Assembly (NCBI RefSeq): GCF_000518985.1
Contig: NZ_JAEQ01000004.1
Location: 282,646 to 346,645 of the forward strand
Length of the DNA: 64,000 bases
Direction: 5' to 3'
Origin: Chelativorans sp. J32
GTDB lineage: Bacteria > Pseudomonadota > Alphaproteobacteria > Rhizobiales > Rhizobiaceae
Below are positions 44,464-53,321 of the stretch, piece after piece. Below the pieces are notes generated by a model that was not told the origin of the DNA, ran no database searches, and worked only from the letters and a program-made list of their open reading frames with translations. Both the position numbers and the translations under genes were made by a program. The stretch's first letter is position 1; each line of letters begins with the position of its first letter.

Positions 44464-44883
44464 ATGCGCAAAACACTTTTAGCAACATCGGCTCTTTTGT
44501 TGGTTGCCGCCTTTCCGGCCGCCGCACAGGACACCAGCACCATGCGGGTATGGAGGCTTGTCCCTCAAGGCCAGGCCTACGCGCCGGGAGACTGTGTCGA
44601 AGTATCGGGCGGAACTGAACAGTTCCATCCCTCCGGCCAGGATACGCCCTCACAGCAGGGAGCACCCGGCCAATGTCCTCCAGGGATGGCACCCGCCGAC
44701 CAGCTGACAACCGGCTCTACCAGCGATGAGGGCGAGGAGGATTCAGTTACCGGAGATCAGGACGATTCTTCCGGCCAGGCTGACGGCGCCGGCTCTGGCG
44801 GCGCTGATACCGGCGGTTCCGCTGGCGACGCGGGTGGCGGCGGTGCCGGAGGTTCTGACACCGGCGGTGCTGCAAGCGACTGA
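44464..44883 (+). CDS. Secreted protein with Gly/Asp/Ser-rich tail
   Basis: A 139-residue protein. The N-terminus MRKTLLATSALLLVAAFPAAAQ is a clear Sec signal peptide. A short polar domain (RVWRLVPQGQAYAPGDCVEV, two further Cys-containing Pro-rich stretches) is followed by ~60 residues of low-complexity acidic Gly/Ser/Asp/Ala sequence. A GGAAGGAG site precedes the ATG. No family is recognised; the tail looks disordered. Confidence 0.75.
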   Translation: MRKTLLATSALLLVAAFPAAAQDTSTMRVWRLVPQGQAYAPGDCVEVSGGTEQFHPSGQDTPSQQGAPGQCPPGMAPADQLTTGSTSDEGEEDSVTGDQDDSSGQADGAGSGGADTGGSAGDAGGGGAGGSDTGGAASD

Positions 44884-44901
44884 TTGATCAGAGTTCTCAA
44901 T

Positions 44902-44926
44902 CCCCGGCGGCCTGGTGCTGCCGGGG
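44902..44926 (+). terminator. Hairpin after the secreted-protein gene
   Basis: A 7-bp perfect stem CCCCGGC / GCCGGGG with an 11-nt loop lies 19 bp after the stop codon and is followed by an A-rich rather than T-rich stretch; a plausible terminator. Confidence 0.5.
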
Positions 44927-45005
44927 AAATCAATTGAACATCAGCCGGTCTGAAGGTCGATGCCGGGCCCTCGTGGCGGCTGGGCTCCCAAGTTTGGAGG
45001 CAGAA

Positions 45006-45266
45006 ATGGTGAACGCAACTGAGATTCGGGAACATGCGGAAGTCATCGGTGCCGATGGCGTGCATGTCGGGACCGTAGACCGCGTGGAAGGTGACCGCAT
45101 CAAGCTGACAAAAGCAGACAGTGGCGAAGGCATGCATGAGGGGCACCATCATTTCGTGCCACTCGGCCTGGTCGCCGATATTGAGGGCGACAAAGTGCGG
45201 CTCTCGGCCAATGCCGACGTGGCAATCATGTTTGAAGATGAGGAAGACGGCAAGCCGGTAGAGTAA
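45006..45266 (+). CDS. DUF2171 domain protein
   Basis: An 86-residue protein fitting DUF2171 throughout: IREHAEVIGADGVHVGTVDRVEGDRIKLTKAD, then HHHFVPLGLVADIEGDKVRLSANADVAI. The fold is related to PRC-barrel domains. The ATG at 45006 follows TTGGAGGC, a strong ribosome-binding site. Function unknown. Confidence 0.9.
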   Translation: MVNATEIREHAEVIGADGVHVGTVDRVEGDRIKLTKADSGEGMHEGHHHFVPLGLVADIEGDKVRLSANADVAIMFEDEEDGKPVE

Positions 45267-45391
45267 GGGCCTCGGCAGGCGATCGGTAACCGTTTTGTGC
45301 CCGGTCGCCGCAGATTTCTTGTCCGCATCTAACCCGTGACAGTTTTCGCACTTGCGCCCGAGCCCTTGAGAATATAGGGGTTTCTCCGCTT

Positions 45392-45468
<77 letters not shown>

Positions 45469-45540
45469 TGACAATCCAGGTGCCGGCCGAGGCGCGCCGG
45501 CCATTTTGCCGTAACGTTGAAAGAACGGGGAAAATTGTCA

Positions 45541-45846
45541 GTGTCCGCGCGCATCTACAGCCCTTCGAGAACCGCCATGCAGTCCGGCACCGCCAAGACC
45601 GGCCAGTGGGTGCTCGAGTTCGAGCCGGAGACGCCGCTTAAGATCGATCCGCTGATGGGCTACACCAGTTCCTCCGACACGCGGCGGCAGGTGCGGCTGA
45701 GCTTTGCCACAAAGGAAGAGGCGATTGCCTACGCCCAGCGCAATGGTATCGCCTATTTGATCGAGCCCGAGAAGCCAGTGCGGCGGCGACAGGTTTCCTA
45801 CGCCGAAAATTTCCGCTATGACCGCAAAATTCCTTGGACGCACTGA
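45541..45846 (+). CDS. NADH dehydrogenase accessory subunit, NDUFS4-like (ETC complex I subunit)
   Basis: A 101-residue protein of the ETC_C1_NDUFA4/NDUFS4 family: SARIYSPSRTAMQSGTAKTGQWVLEFEP, DPLMGYTSSSDTRRQVRLSF with the conserved Trp/Ser-Ser pattern, and YAENFRYDRKIPWTH at the C-terminus. In alphaproteobacteria it is an accessory subunit of respiratory complex I. The GTG at 45541, 10 bp after GGGG, is chosen; TTG codons at 45535 and 45517 are alternatives. Confidence 0.92.
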   Translation: MSARIYSPSRTAMQSGTAKTGQWVLEFEPETPLKIDPLMGYTSSSDTRRQVRLSFATKEEAIAYAQRNGIAYLIEPEKPVRRRQVSYAENFRYDRKIPWTH

Positions 45847-45862
45847 ATAGCGCGTCCGCAGC

Positions 45863-45939
45863 GGCCCCGTAGCTCAGCTGGATAGAGCACCGGCCTTCTA
45901 AGCCGATGGTCACAGGTTCGAATCCTGTCGGGGTCGCCA
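45863..45939 (+). tRNA. tRNA-Arg (TCT)
   Basis: A 77-nt tRNA with acceptor GGCCCCG / CGGGGTC, D-arm AGCTCAGCTGGATAGAGC, anticodon TCT within CTTCTAA, T-loop GGTTCGAATCC and encoded GCCA end. Its 3' 48 bp are repeated at 57071-57118, marking it as the integration site of the island downstream. Confidence 0.97.
45892..45939 (+). repeat. Island attachment-site repeat, left (within tRNA-Arg)
   Basis: Bases 45892-45939, from the anticodon stem to the CCA end, are identical to 57071-57118; the flanking bases differ on both sides. The 11.2 kb between them carries phage debris and genes of different composition, as expected for a tRNA-integrated island. Confidence 0.9.
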
Positions 45940-45979
45940 TGAAATCAATATGTTAGCTTATCCCGCCGACCAGAGTTCC

Positions 45980-46000
45980 AACTCGCCCGGAAAGCGAGTT
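45980..46000. terminator. Hairpin downstream of tRNA-Arg
   Basis: A perfect 7-bp stem AACTCGC / GCGAGTT with a 7-nt loop, followed by CCAACTTTTC. Plausible terminator of the tRNA transcript; it lies just inside the island. Confidence 0.4.
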
Positions 46001-46077
46001 CCAACTTTTCATCACGCTTTGTTCTGATTTCGCAGTCTCTGCCGGCCAATCCTGCGGGCACCTGTACTGGCAGAGTT

Positions 46078-47080
46078 GTGGGGCTGCATTACGCCCATGC
46101 GGCCTGGTGGGGCGTTTCGGCTCAAACGGCCGACAATGCGCCACTTTTGAACGCGGTTTCAGCTCGCGTCGATGCCGCTATTGCAAGCGATGGTGGAAGG
46201 CCCACGGTCGAGATCCTTTCCGGAGAACTCCCTGTGAGTTCGACATGGGCGGTCCGCCCCACAGCCAACATCCGCTTGGAGGTCAAAGGGCAACGGTCAT
46301 CCTTCAGTGGCGCCAGTTTAAAACCTGCGGCTGCTTTCACGTCCGGTGCTGTATTCCACGTTGACGGTAATGCGACGGCACGGCGAGCAAGATCGAGAAG
46401 ATCTACATCGGTAATTTCACGAATGGTTTTCTGCTCAGCCATATTCGCCAGTGCGAGTATCGCCGGGTGTCGGTCCGGAATGACGGTACGGAGCAACCTA
46501 TAACACATGCGTCTCCATCACGCAGAACGGCGGCTTCACGGAGGATTTGAACCTCTATGACTGCCAACTTGTGAACAACAATTTGGTCAATATCCCTTCG
46601 AACACCGCCACCTTCACCGGCGACACATGAATTCAGTCAACGGGCTCAGATTCCACGGGGATTGCGTCTTCTATGCCGGTGGTGTCCGTGTGCGAATCTT
46701 CGCCGGAAACGGTTCCCGTGTTGGAGATGTGTTCTTCAACCCCGTTCTCCAGATGGACGGCACCAGTTACAAGGATTTCCAGATGATAACGGCTAGCGCG
46801 CCCTCGCAGGCCGGGAGCGTAAAGGTACGCGGAGCGTGGATCGCCGGAAGCAGCAACAATCAGGTTGAGATAACCGCCAATGCTATCGGCAAGATCGATA
46901 GCATTGAGTTCCGCGGGAACTGGTTCAAGGGTGGAAGGAAAGGTTCTCAACGCCGACAACCTGCTGGGCCGAAAATCAGGTAACGGATATCTCTAATCCG
47001 AGCGGTCCAGCGATGCAGATCAGGATGTCAGGTGGCGCACATGCGGGACAACATCGTGATCAACACCGCAGGTAAACGAT
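46078..47080 (+). pseudogene. Decayed right-handed beta-helix protein (phage tailspike / depolymerase-like)
   Basis: One protein can be read only by changing frame several times. The first part (46078 to ~46385) reads LHYAHAAWWGVSAQTADNAPLLNAV...VEILSGELPVSSTW, like the N-terminal cap of pectate-lyase-superfamily tail proteins. It continues in another frame as KIEKIYIGNFTNGFLLSHI, then NGGFTEDLNLYDCQLVNNNL up to a stop near 46624, then from 46627 as SVNGLRFHGDCVFYAGG...NNQVEITANAIGKIDSIEFRGNW, and lastly RDNIVINTAG near 47050. At least three frameshifts make it non-functional. It probably once degraded or bound a surface polysaccharide. Confidence 0.65.
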
Positions 47081-47255
47081 CCAGTTCTTGGCTACTACTC
47101 TTGATTCCTGTGATGACTACTCAGATAACAGGCAACCTATCCCGGCGCTATCGTACGAGGCGGGTGACGATCACATCCACCTGAGGATTAGCTCCTTGCT
47201 CATCCACTACGCCTCCTATAGAGCCACTCCAAAGGTTGCTTATGCCGACATAACA

Positions 47256-48647
47256 ATGAGACCGATGCCCAATTTAAACCGTAGGCGCATCTTGCTGGAT
47301 CTGAGTACCTCGTTGCAATGGCGGGGCAAGCATGCTGTCGGTATCGTAAGAACCGAACGCGAAATCGCGAAGAGGCTTCTGGTAGACCCCGATCTTGACG
47401 TCCTGCCGGTAATCTTCAACGCTGGGCGTTTTCTCGCTTTGGATCCCGTTCTGGCTGAGGAACTCATAACAGTTGACGATCGAACTGAGCCGCAAGCTAT
47501 TCCTGAGGTGGTCCCCAAGCCCCTCCAGAAGAATCGCACAGTTTCGCCGTTGAGGCTTTTGGGAGCCGCTGCGCGGTTCATAGCTCGGACACTGGTAGAA
47601 TTGGTTCCTGCGGGTGGGCGGGAAGATTTTAGGCTAGCGCTAGTCCATTTAAGGGAGGTTGTCCGCAAGATCCTCTACGGCTCGCCGAAGAGCGATGATC
47701 CGCAAGCCGCGCCAGTAGCTGAACGCCCGATAGATCTCAGATTTGTTGTCGACCCCTCTGACAACGATGTCTTGTTCTTAGGGGGCTTGGGTTGGGATGT
47801 CATTGATTGCCGCAGTGTGGCGGCGATCAAACGCCAGTCCGGGATGAAGGTGGTTTCCATCATGTACGATCTTATCCCTACCAAGATGCCGCATTTCCTG
47901 GGCGGCAATCCAAAGGATTATTTTCTGAATTATTTTCTGCATATGGTGGACTTGTCAGATCATATCTTTTGTATTTCGCAGACGACCCAGTCTGATCTTG
48001 TCGAATTCTGCAATCTGAATAATCGAACGTGCCCTCCTGCCTCTGTGATCTATCTGGGCTCGAACATTCCTGCGCTGCCTGACCCCCGCGGTATTCAGCC
48101 CGATGAAATTAGAGATCGGTTAAGTCGCGGTCGTTTCGCGCTGGCTGTTGGGACGTTTGAAGTCCGCAAGAACTACGCCTTTCTTTTGTCACTGTGGGAA
48201 GATTTGCTGGAGGATCCCGAGTTCGATTTGGACCTCGTGATAGCGGGAATGCCGGGTTGGGGGGTGGATGACATTCTTGCAAAGCTTGAGGCCTCCCCCC
48301 ATTTCGGGAAACGGATTTTTTGGTTCAAACGTCTTTCTGATGGTGGTATTTCTTGGCTTTACGAGAAATGCCAGGTCTTCGTATTTCCGAGTCTCTATGA
48401 GGGGTGGGGCTTACCCGTGATCGAGGCGCTCCAGCATGGCAAACCGGTTATAGCTTCCAACCGGGGGTCGGTCCCTGAAGCAGGGTTGGGAGTTGCGAAA
48501 ATCCTCGATGTTTGTGAGCCGGAAGCCTGGAAGGACGAAATTCGAAGGCATGCCGTCTCGCGAGTAACGCTTCCTCCAAACATTCCGCTACCGACATGGG
48601 AGGATGCCGCTCTGACCGTGAAATCAACCCTCGTTGGGCTCAAATGA
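47256..48647 (+). CDS. GT4-family glycosyltransferase
   Basis: A 463-residue GT-B glycosyltransferase. The N-terminal half holds RRILLDLSTSLQWRGKHAVGIVRTEREIAKRLL; the C-terminal domain holds FALAVGTFEVRKNY, LVIAGMPGWGVDD and the donor-site FPSLYEGWGLPVIEALQHGKPVIASNRGSVPE with the E-x7-E motif. It should add a sugar to a lipid- or protein-linked glycan in the cytoplasm. The frame is open from a TTG at 47088, but similarity begins after ATG 47256; the ribosome-binding site is weak and the start uncertain. It is coupled to the next gene by an ATGA overlap. Confidence 0.88.
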   Translation: MRPMPNLNRRRILLDLSTSLQWRGKHAVGIVRTEREIAKRLLVDPDLDVLPVIFNAGRFLALDPVLAEELITVDDRTEPQAIPEVVPKPLQKNRTVSPLRLLGAAARFIARTLVELVPAGGREDFRLALVHLREVVRKILYGSPKSDDPQAAPVAERPIDLRFVVDPSDNDVLFLGGLGWDVIDCRSVAAIKRQSGMKVVSIMYDLIPTKMPHFLGGNPKDYFLNYFLHMVDLSDHIFCISQTTQSDLVEFCNLNNRTCPPASVIYLGSNIPALPDPRGIQPDEIRDRLSRGRFALAVGTFEVRKNYAFLLSLWEDLLEDPEFDLDLVIAGMPGWGVDDILAKLEASPHFGKRIFWFKRLSDGGISWLYEKCQVFVFPSLYEGWGLPVIEALQHGKPVIASNRGSVPEAGLGVAKILDVCEPEAWKDEIRRHAVSRVTLPPNIPLPTWEDAALTVKSTLVGLK

Positions 48648-49855
48648 CACGTTCCCGCGTTCTTCACCTAATCCCGTTCCCTATTGAAAACGCCAGACAT
48701 GGCGGTCAGATTAGAGCTAGGGAGACCAATGCAGTTTTGAGAAACGCTGGTTTCGAGATAACCACGATGGAGATCTTCGACGCCAGTGCATATTCCCCAC
48801 ACATTCCGGCGGTGGATCTCAGCGACGCCCTTTCTACTGGCGAATGGGAGCTCGATTGGAGGCTGAGAGACTATATTATTGGTGCGGCGTTAGCGCAGGA
48901 CGATGCGGCCTTCGCTGACTTTGTTTCGAAGATTCCATCGGATATCGATTTGATTGTTCTCGAGGAGCCTTGGTTTGGTCCAGCTGTCCTGCGCCTAAGG
49001 AAAGACGGCCATACTTCTGCGCCGATCATCTTCAATTCGTATAATGTCGAGTATATCGCAAAGGCAAATATCCTGCGCGAAACAGACTTAGACAGCAAAA
49101 AGTACACCCAACAGATCAAGGCAGTTGAAAGAAGCCTAGTTCGGAGAGCGGCTGTTTGTACTGTAGTGACGGAGAACGACGCCGACCTCTACTCGAAATT
49201 TGGTGGGTCCGAGATAGTCATCGCTCCAAACGGCACTATAAGACGCAAAATGAGCCATTTGAAGGGTGTGCGCTATCACGGGATCGACCCGAACTCCGAG
49301 TACGCCCTGTTCGTAGGAAGCGCCCACCCGCCAAATGTCGCGGGGTTTCGCGAGTTAATTTTGGAATCGTTAGAAGCCCTGCAATCTCATCAGCGGATTG
49401 TGGTCGCAGGAAATGTTTGTGATCCTCTCTATCAGATAGTGGTTGGCTCTGAGAGGCCGAGAATTTGTCGCGACCGTCTTTCGCTTGTGGGCCAAGTTTC
49501 GGAATTTGAGCTCAGCGCCTTGATTGCGAATGCCTCAGCAATTTTGTTGCCGATAACATATGGCGGGGGGTCCAATCTCAAGACGGCGGAAGCCCTAGTC
49601 TCGGGAAAGGTGGTAGTAGGCACGCGCCAGGCATTCCGCGGCTATGAAGCATATCTCGATGCACCAGGAGTCATTTTGGCCGACACCTTACCGGATTTCA
49701 AAGCTGCCGTTAGACGCGCGTTAGATGCAACAAGGTCAGAACCCATCGTACGGTCCGGGGTCGAAGAGCTTCTATGGTGCTCCACTCTTCAGCCAATTGC
49801 CTCGGCTGCCCAGCGCCTACTTTATGGGAAGGGGCGCGGACTAGCAGCAGCCTAA
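48644..49855 (+). CDS. GT4-family glycosyltransferase
   Basis: A 403-residue GT-B enzyme. RVLHLIPFPIENARHGGQIRARETNAVL is the glycine-rich N-terminal loop, FNSYNVEY sits in the middle, and YALFVGSAHPPN plus LLPITYGGGSNLKTAEALVSGKVVVGTRQAFRGYE form the nucleotide-sugar site. Start ATG at 48644 overlaps the stop of the preceding transferase, so both likely act in one glycan pathway. Acceptor and sugar unknown. Confidence 0.88.
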   Translation: MTRSRVLHLIPFPIENARHGGQIRARETNAVLRNAGFEITTMEIFDASAYSPHIPAVDLSDALSTGEWELDWRLRDYIIGAALAQDDAAFADFVSKIPSDIDLIVLEEPWFGPAVLRLRKDGHTSAPIIFNSYNVEYIAKANILRETDLDSKKYTQQIKAVERSLVRRAAVCTVVTENDADLYSKFGGSEIVIAPNGTIRRKMSHLKGVRYHGIDPNSEYALFVGSAHPPNVAGFRELILESLEALQSHQRIVVAGNVCDPLYQIVVGSERPRICRDRLSLVGQVSEFELSALIANASAILLPITYGGGSNLKTAEALVSGKVVVGTRQAFRGYEAYLDAPGVILADTLPDFKAAVRRALDATRSEPIVRSGVEELLWCSTLQPIASAAQRLLYGKGRGLAAA

Positions 49856-50047
49856 CGCCGACGACTCTTTTTTTCTGAAGAACGCAACGTTCTCTTCGAT
49901 TCTCATTTCCTTCGACTGCCCATGGTAGCGCTGAACCGCGAGTTTGTAGTCCCTTAAGGATATATAGCAGCCCGAATCTGCCCAGGCCTGCACCCATGCA
50001 TGATCATCAGATGTTCGCCCGCCGAACCATCGTTTAACGATGTGCAT
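49841..50047 (-). CDS. Small protein of unknown function
   Basis: A 68-residue frame, MHIVKRWFGGRTSDDHAWVQ onward, rich in Arg, Trp and Tyr. A GGAGAG ribosome-binding site lies 7 bp before the ATG, and the opposite strand has no gene over most of this stretch. It overlaps the end of the upstream glycosyltransferase gene by 15 bp in convergent orientation. No family recognised; it could be a remnant. Confidence 0.4.
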   Translation of the reverse strand: MHIVKRWFGGRTSDDHAWVQAWADSGCYISLRDYKLAVQRYHGQSKEMRIEENVAFFRKKESSALGCC

Positions 50048-50145
50048 TGGCAATCTCTCCGTTTTTTCGGACCCAATCAGTTGCGGTTTCTTGACCATAA
50101 CGCACAATACAACCACAATGAGGCGGAAGGTCGGGAGGAGCGCTA

Positions 50146-51114
50146 TTGGGAATATTGTCGAGACTTGGCCTGGCCAAAGCTTACCATGACGAGCCGGCAC
50201 CGCCAATACAGCAGGCGGTCTCTCGCGACGCTTTAAGCTTAGGGCTCTATCATTCGTTCTTGAACGCAGAGGAAATCGTCCTTCGGCATGAGGATCGGGG
50301 GCGAAACAGCGTGCCAGGCCATCTGGTGAATTATTTGGGTGTTGCCACGGACATCAGATACGTCGGTGCGTTTTCGCATTTGGGTGGCGTCGTAGAGGGA
50401 CCTCCTATCCCCTGCAACAATCATGCCGAGCTGGTCGAATGGGCGGCCGTGCTGAGGGCCGTGGAGCTTTCGAATCAATGCTTCACGGTCGTAGAATTAG
50501 GCGCGGGGTGGGGGTGCTGGATGGTGAACTCAGCCGTCGCTGCTAAGCGTCTCGGAAGGGATGTGTACGCCATTGGCGTTGAAGGTGATCAAGAACACTC
50601 GAGGTTCATAGCCGAACATGCATTCAAAAACGGTCTCGCCCCGAGAGAATTCGATGCAGTGAATGGAGTCGTTGGGCCCGCCAAGGGGGTGGCATTGTTT
50701 CCCGTCGTGGAGCAATCTTGCCAATCCTATGGGCAGGAGCCTCAGTTCTTCGATTCCGACGATTCAGCGCGGCGGTTCCTCGAACAAGCCGTGGGTGATT
50801 ACATATCAACCCCAATTCTAGCGCTGGAGCAGGTACTTGGTGGACGCGATCGCGTCGACCTTCTCCATATAGATATCCAGGGTGCTGAGGCCACATTCAT
50901 CAAAGAGTGCATAGGTAGTCTCGATCGCCGTGTTGCGTACATTGTTGTGGGGACACATAGCCGCGCAATAGAGGGGGAGTTGATCAACTTCCTCCATGCA
51001 AGTGGCTGGCGCATGGAGTTTGAAAAGCCTTGCACTCTATCCGTCGATCCAAGCGGAAGCTTCTCGAACATTCGTGACGGGACGCAGGGGTGGCAGAATT
51101 CTAGGCTGTTTTAG
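50146..51114 (+). CDS. FkbM-family methyltransferase
   Basis: A 322-residue SAM-dependent methyltransferase. The SAM site is FTVVELGAGWGCWMVNSAVAAKRLG (~residues 112-136) with acidic follow-up GVEGDQEH, and the FkbM-type motif is DLLHIDIQGAEATFIKECIGSLDRRVAYIVVGTHS. Such enzymes methylate sugars of surface glycans. The start is TTG at 50146, 6 bp after GGGAGGAG. It lies downstream of the two glycosyltransferases and ends before a strong hairpin. Confidence 0.87.
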   Translation: MGILSRLGLAKAYHDEPAPPIQQAVSRDALSLGLYHSFLNAEEIVLRHEDRGRNSVPGHLVNYLGVATDIRYVGAFSHLGGVVEGPPIPCNNHAELVEWAAVLRAVELSNQCFTVVELGAGWGCWMVNSAVAAKRLGRDVYAIGVEGDQEHSRFIAEHAFKNGLAPREFDAVNGVVGPAKGVALFPVVEQSCQSYGQEPQFFDSDDSARRFLEQAVGDYISTPILALEQVLGGRDRVDLLHIDIQGAEATFIKECIGSLDRRVAYIVVGTHSRAIEGELINFLHASGWRMEFEKPCTLSVDPSGSFSNIRDGTQGWQNSRLF

Positions 51115-51142
51115 GCGTAGTTGACCATTAAGATCCACGATC

Positions 51143-51166
51143 AGTGCGGTCGTGGCTGACCGCACT
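51143..51166 (+). terminator. Terminator hairpin after the FkbM methyltransferase gene
   Basis: A perfect 9-bp stem AGTGCGGTC / GACCGCACT with loop GTGGCT, followed by TTGC; 28 bp after the stop codon. Confidence 0.55.
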
Positions 51167-51252
51167 TTGCTCCACTTACGAAAGAAACCGCGGCTCCATG
51201 CCAACGAGCGCGGCCGATTGCCACCCTTCGCCACCTGAAATTGGAGACTTAC

Positions 51253-51320
51253 CATGGACCGCACTGCACCAGCCGGTGCGGGACCTGCTTGACTTCATTC
51301 GTAAGACTCAGGTTGAACGC
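51253..51320 (+). pseudogene. 5' fragment of a phage endolysin gene
   Basis: This stretch starts ATGGACCGCACTGCACCAGC and continues with LLDFIRKTQVER in a shifted frame. It is a truncated copy of the first ~20 codons of the gene at 53322 (MDRTVPAGAAILLDFIRKSEVGR), carrying a 2-bp deletion. The rest of the 305-bp gap between the methyltransferase and membrane-protein genes holds only the terminator. Confidence 0.65.
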
Positions 51321-51419
51321 GTTCAAGCCTCGCCTTCGCGGATGATGAGTCGCCTCAGTTGCTAAGAGAATGCATTCCGCATAAGCCCTTCGAACGAAGT
51401 GCATCGCAGGGGAAAACAA

Positions 51420-53009
51420 ATGCACCGAAAGACGTGGCGGATGAATCCAGATGGGTGGGGGGCGGCCTTTATCTCCATTGCTCTCGCGTGGGCCTATTTC
51501 GAAGTCATATTCCCCGGTGCTCGATTCATCTGGGGCACCAGCAGTTACTGGCAGACTCACATACAGGATGTCACTCAGTACATCTCAGGGCTAACGGCAT
51601 TCCGTAACGAGCCTTGGGGTTTGCCGTTGCTGCGGATCAACTCTATCAACTGGTCTACTGGGACATCAGTGGCATTCACGGATGCAATTCCGTTGTTTGC
51701 GCTGGTATTGAAAGTCCTAGGGCCGATTGCACCTGAAAATCCTTTTGGAATTTGGGTGTTGCTTTGCTTCCTGCTTTTAGGGCTCGCGACATGGTGGGCG
51801 TTAAAGCAGTCCGGTCAAATCAATTGGATCTCATTGATTCTGGCGGTTGGTCTCTGTGTTCAAATGCCCGCGCTTAGCTACAGGCTCGGGCATCTAAGCC
51901 TAATGGCCCACTTCCTTATCGTACTTGCAATAGGATTGTACTTTAGAGACCGCTTGAGGGGCTATGTCAGTACGGTTGGCTGGGGATCTCTTGTGCTGCT
52001 TTCCTTCTATATTAACTTCTACATCACGGCGATGGTGCTTACAATCATGGTGGCGGCTGCAGCAGACCTTTGCCGTGACGGTCATTGGTCGGGGATCTGG
52101 CGCTACGGCTTGGCGTTTCTCCCGCTCGCTATAACCTTTCCCATCATGTTCGGGTTTGGCTTCGGATCGTCGGTCCAAGAGGGGGGCTTTGATTATTACT
52201 CCATGAATTTGCTCGCCCCCCTCGTCGGGGGTAGTATCATTGATTTTCCTAGTTATTCACTTGGGACCATTGGTCAATCTGAAGGATACAACTATTTAGG
52301 ATTTGGGCTTCTAGGTGCGTGCGCAGCGGTAGCGTTCGCGCGGAATGCACTACCACTCCGTCAGATCGGTCCGTCGCTTATCGCGGCCTGCATCATTCTC
52401 ACCGGCTATGCAGTATCGAATGATGTTTATGCTGGGCCGCTGCACCTGATCCATTGGGACGTACCTTGGCCTCTTACCGAGATTACTGGAACCTTCCGCG
52501 TATCCGGTCGCTTTTTTTGGCCCGTCTCCTACGTTCTCGCCTTTGTAGTAGCCCTTGCGATTGCAAGAATGAACGCGAGGCGTGCTGCGGTCGCTTGCGT
52601 CGTGATATTAGCCGTTCAATGGATAGACCTTGAAACCGTTAGGGCCAGGGCACAGGCGACATCACAACGTCCCGCGGAAATCGTTGCTGACATTGATGCC
52701 TGGTCTACATCGTTGAATGGAGTAGAAACTATATATTTCTACCCCAAGTTTCGATGCGGCAAGGCCGACCATGCTGAGATTTTGCCGATCCAACTAATCG
52801 CGTCTAAGCTACATCTAAAAATTACGACTGGTTATTTGGCTAGGTATGTGCCTGATTGCAACGCTGAGGCTACCGAGATTGCTACCGCGGGCCTCGAGAC
52901 ATCCGCCTTCGTCTATTCGATGAGCGATTTCAATCTTGAGGAAGCCAAAGAAAGAGCACCGCGTGAAGCAGTTTGCCACCAGCAGGACAAATGGATTCTT
53001 TGCCGCTAG
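51420..53009 (+). CDS. Polytopic membrane protein of probable glycan assembly (GT-C / DUF6311-like)
   Basis: A 529-residue protein with roughly 10-12 membrane helices and a soluble C-terminal domain of ~100 residues. The first periplasmic loop after helix 1 contains TSSYWQTHIQDVTQYISGLTAF, and later DVPWPLTEITGTFRVSGRFFWPVSYVLAF, features seen in DUF6311-type GT-C-like glycosyltransferases. It probably transfers or polymerises sugars at the periplasmic side of the membrane. ATG 51420 follows AGGGG; a GTG at 51399 is an alternative. Codon use is visibly less GC-rich than in the core genome. Confidence 0.72.
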   Translation: MHRKTWRMNPDGWGAAFISIALAWAYFEVIFPGARFIWGTSSYWQTHIQDVTQYISGLTAFRNEPWGLPLLRINSINWSTGTSVAFTDAIPLFALVLKVLGPIAPENPFGIWVLLCFLLLGLATWWALKQSGQINWISLILAVGLCVQMPALSYRLGHLSLMAHFLIVLAIGLYFRDRLRGYVSTVGWGSLVLLSFYINFYITAMVLTIMVAAAADLCRDGHWSGIWRYGLAFLPLAITFPIMFGFGFGSSVQEGGFDYYSMNLLAPLVGGSIIDFPSYSLGTIGQSEGYNYLGFGLLGACAAVAFARNALPLRQIGPSLIAACIILTGYAVSNDVYAGPLHLIHWDVPWPLTEITGTFRVSGRFFWPVSYVLAFVVALAIARMNARRAAVACVVILAVQWIDLETVRARAQATSQRPAEIVADIDAWSTSLNGVETIYFYPKFRCGKADHAEILPIQLIASKLHLKITTGYLARYVPDCNAEATEIATAGLETSAFVYSMSDFNLEEAKERAPREAVCHQQDKWILCR

Positions 53010-53321
53010 CGCGGAGGGGCAGTATCATAAAAATTGAGGCAACCGAACCGCGGTTGCTCGGCGGCCCAGAGATCTACTGAACTCGAAGTTTTGAGACGAA
53101 GGTAAACTTGCAGAAGCATGTCAATGTCAGCTGAATGAGAAATCAGCACGGCGAATAGCACCCACACGGCTGCTGCAATCAAATTCCACTGCCATCCCCC
53201 CGCGCGCGAACTTTTTGCGTCTAGGGTTAACGATATCCCGAAGCCCTCTTAGGGGGACGTTCACTTACCTGCGGGGCGGTTTTAACCCGCCCTCTGTTCT
53301 GACGGCTTAAAAGGACCCGAC
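53010..53321. other. Gap with possible minus-strand gene remnant
   Basis: No complete gene. On the minus strand, from about 53247 down to 53010, a frame reads FGISLTLDAKSS...WQWNLIAAAVWVLFAVLISHSADIDMLLQVY with one membrane-span-like segment but no acceptable start codon, so it may be a remnant. The last ~60 bp lead into the endolysin pseudogene and contain a ribosome-binding-like AAAAGGAC. Confidence 0.3.
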
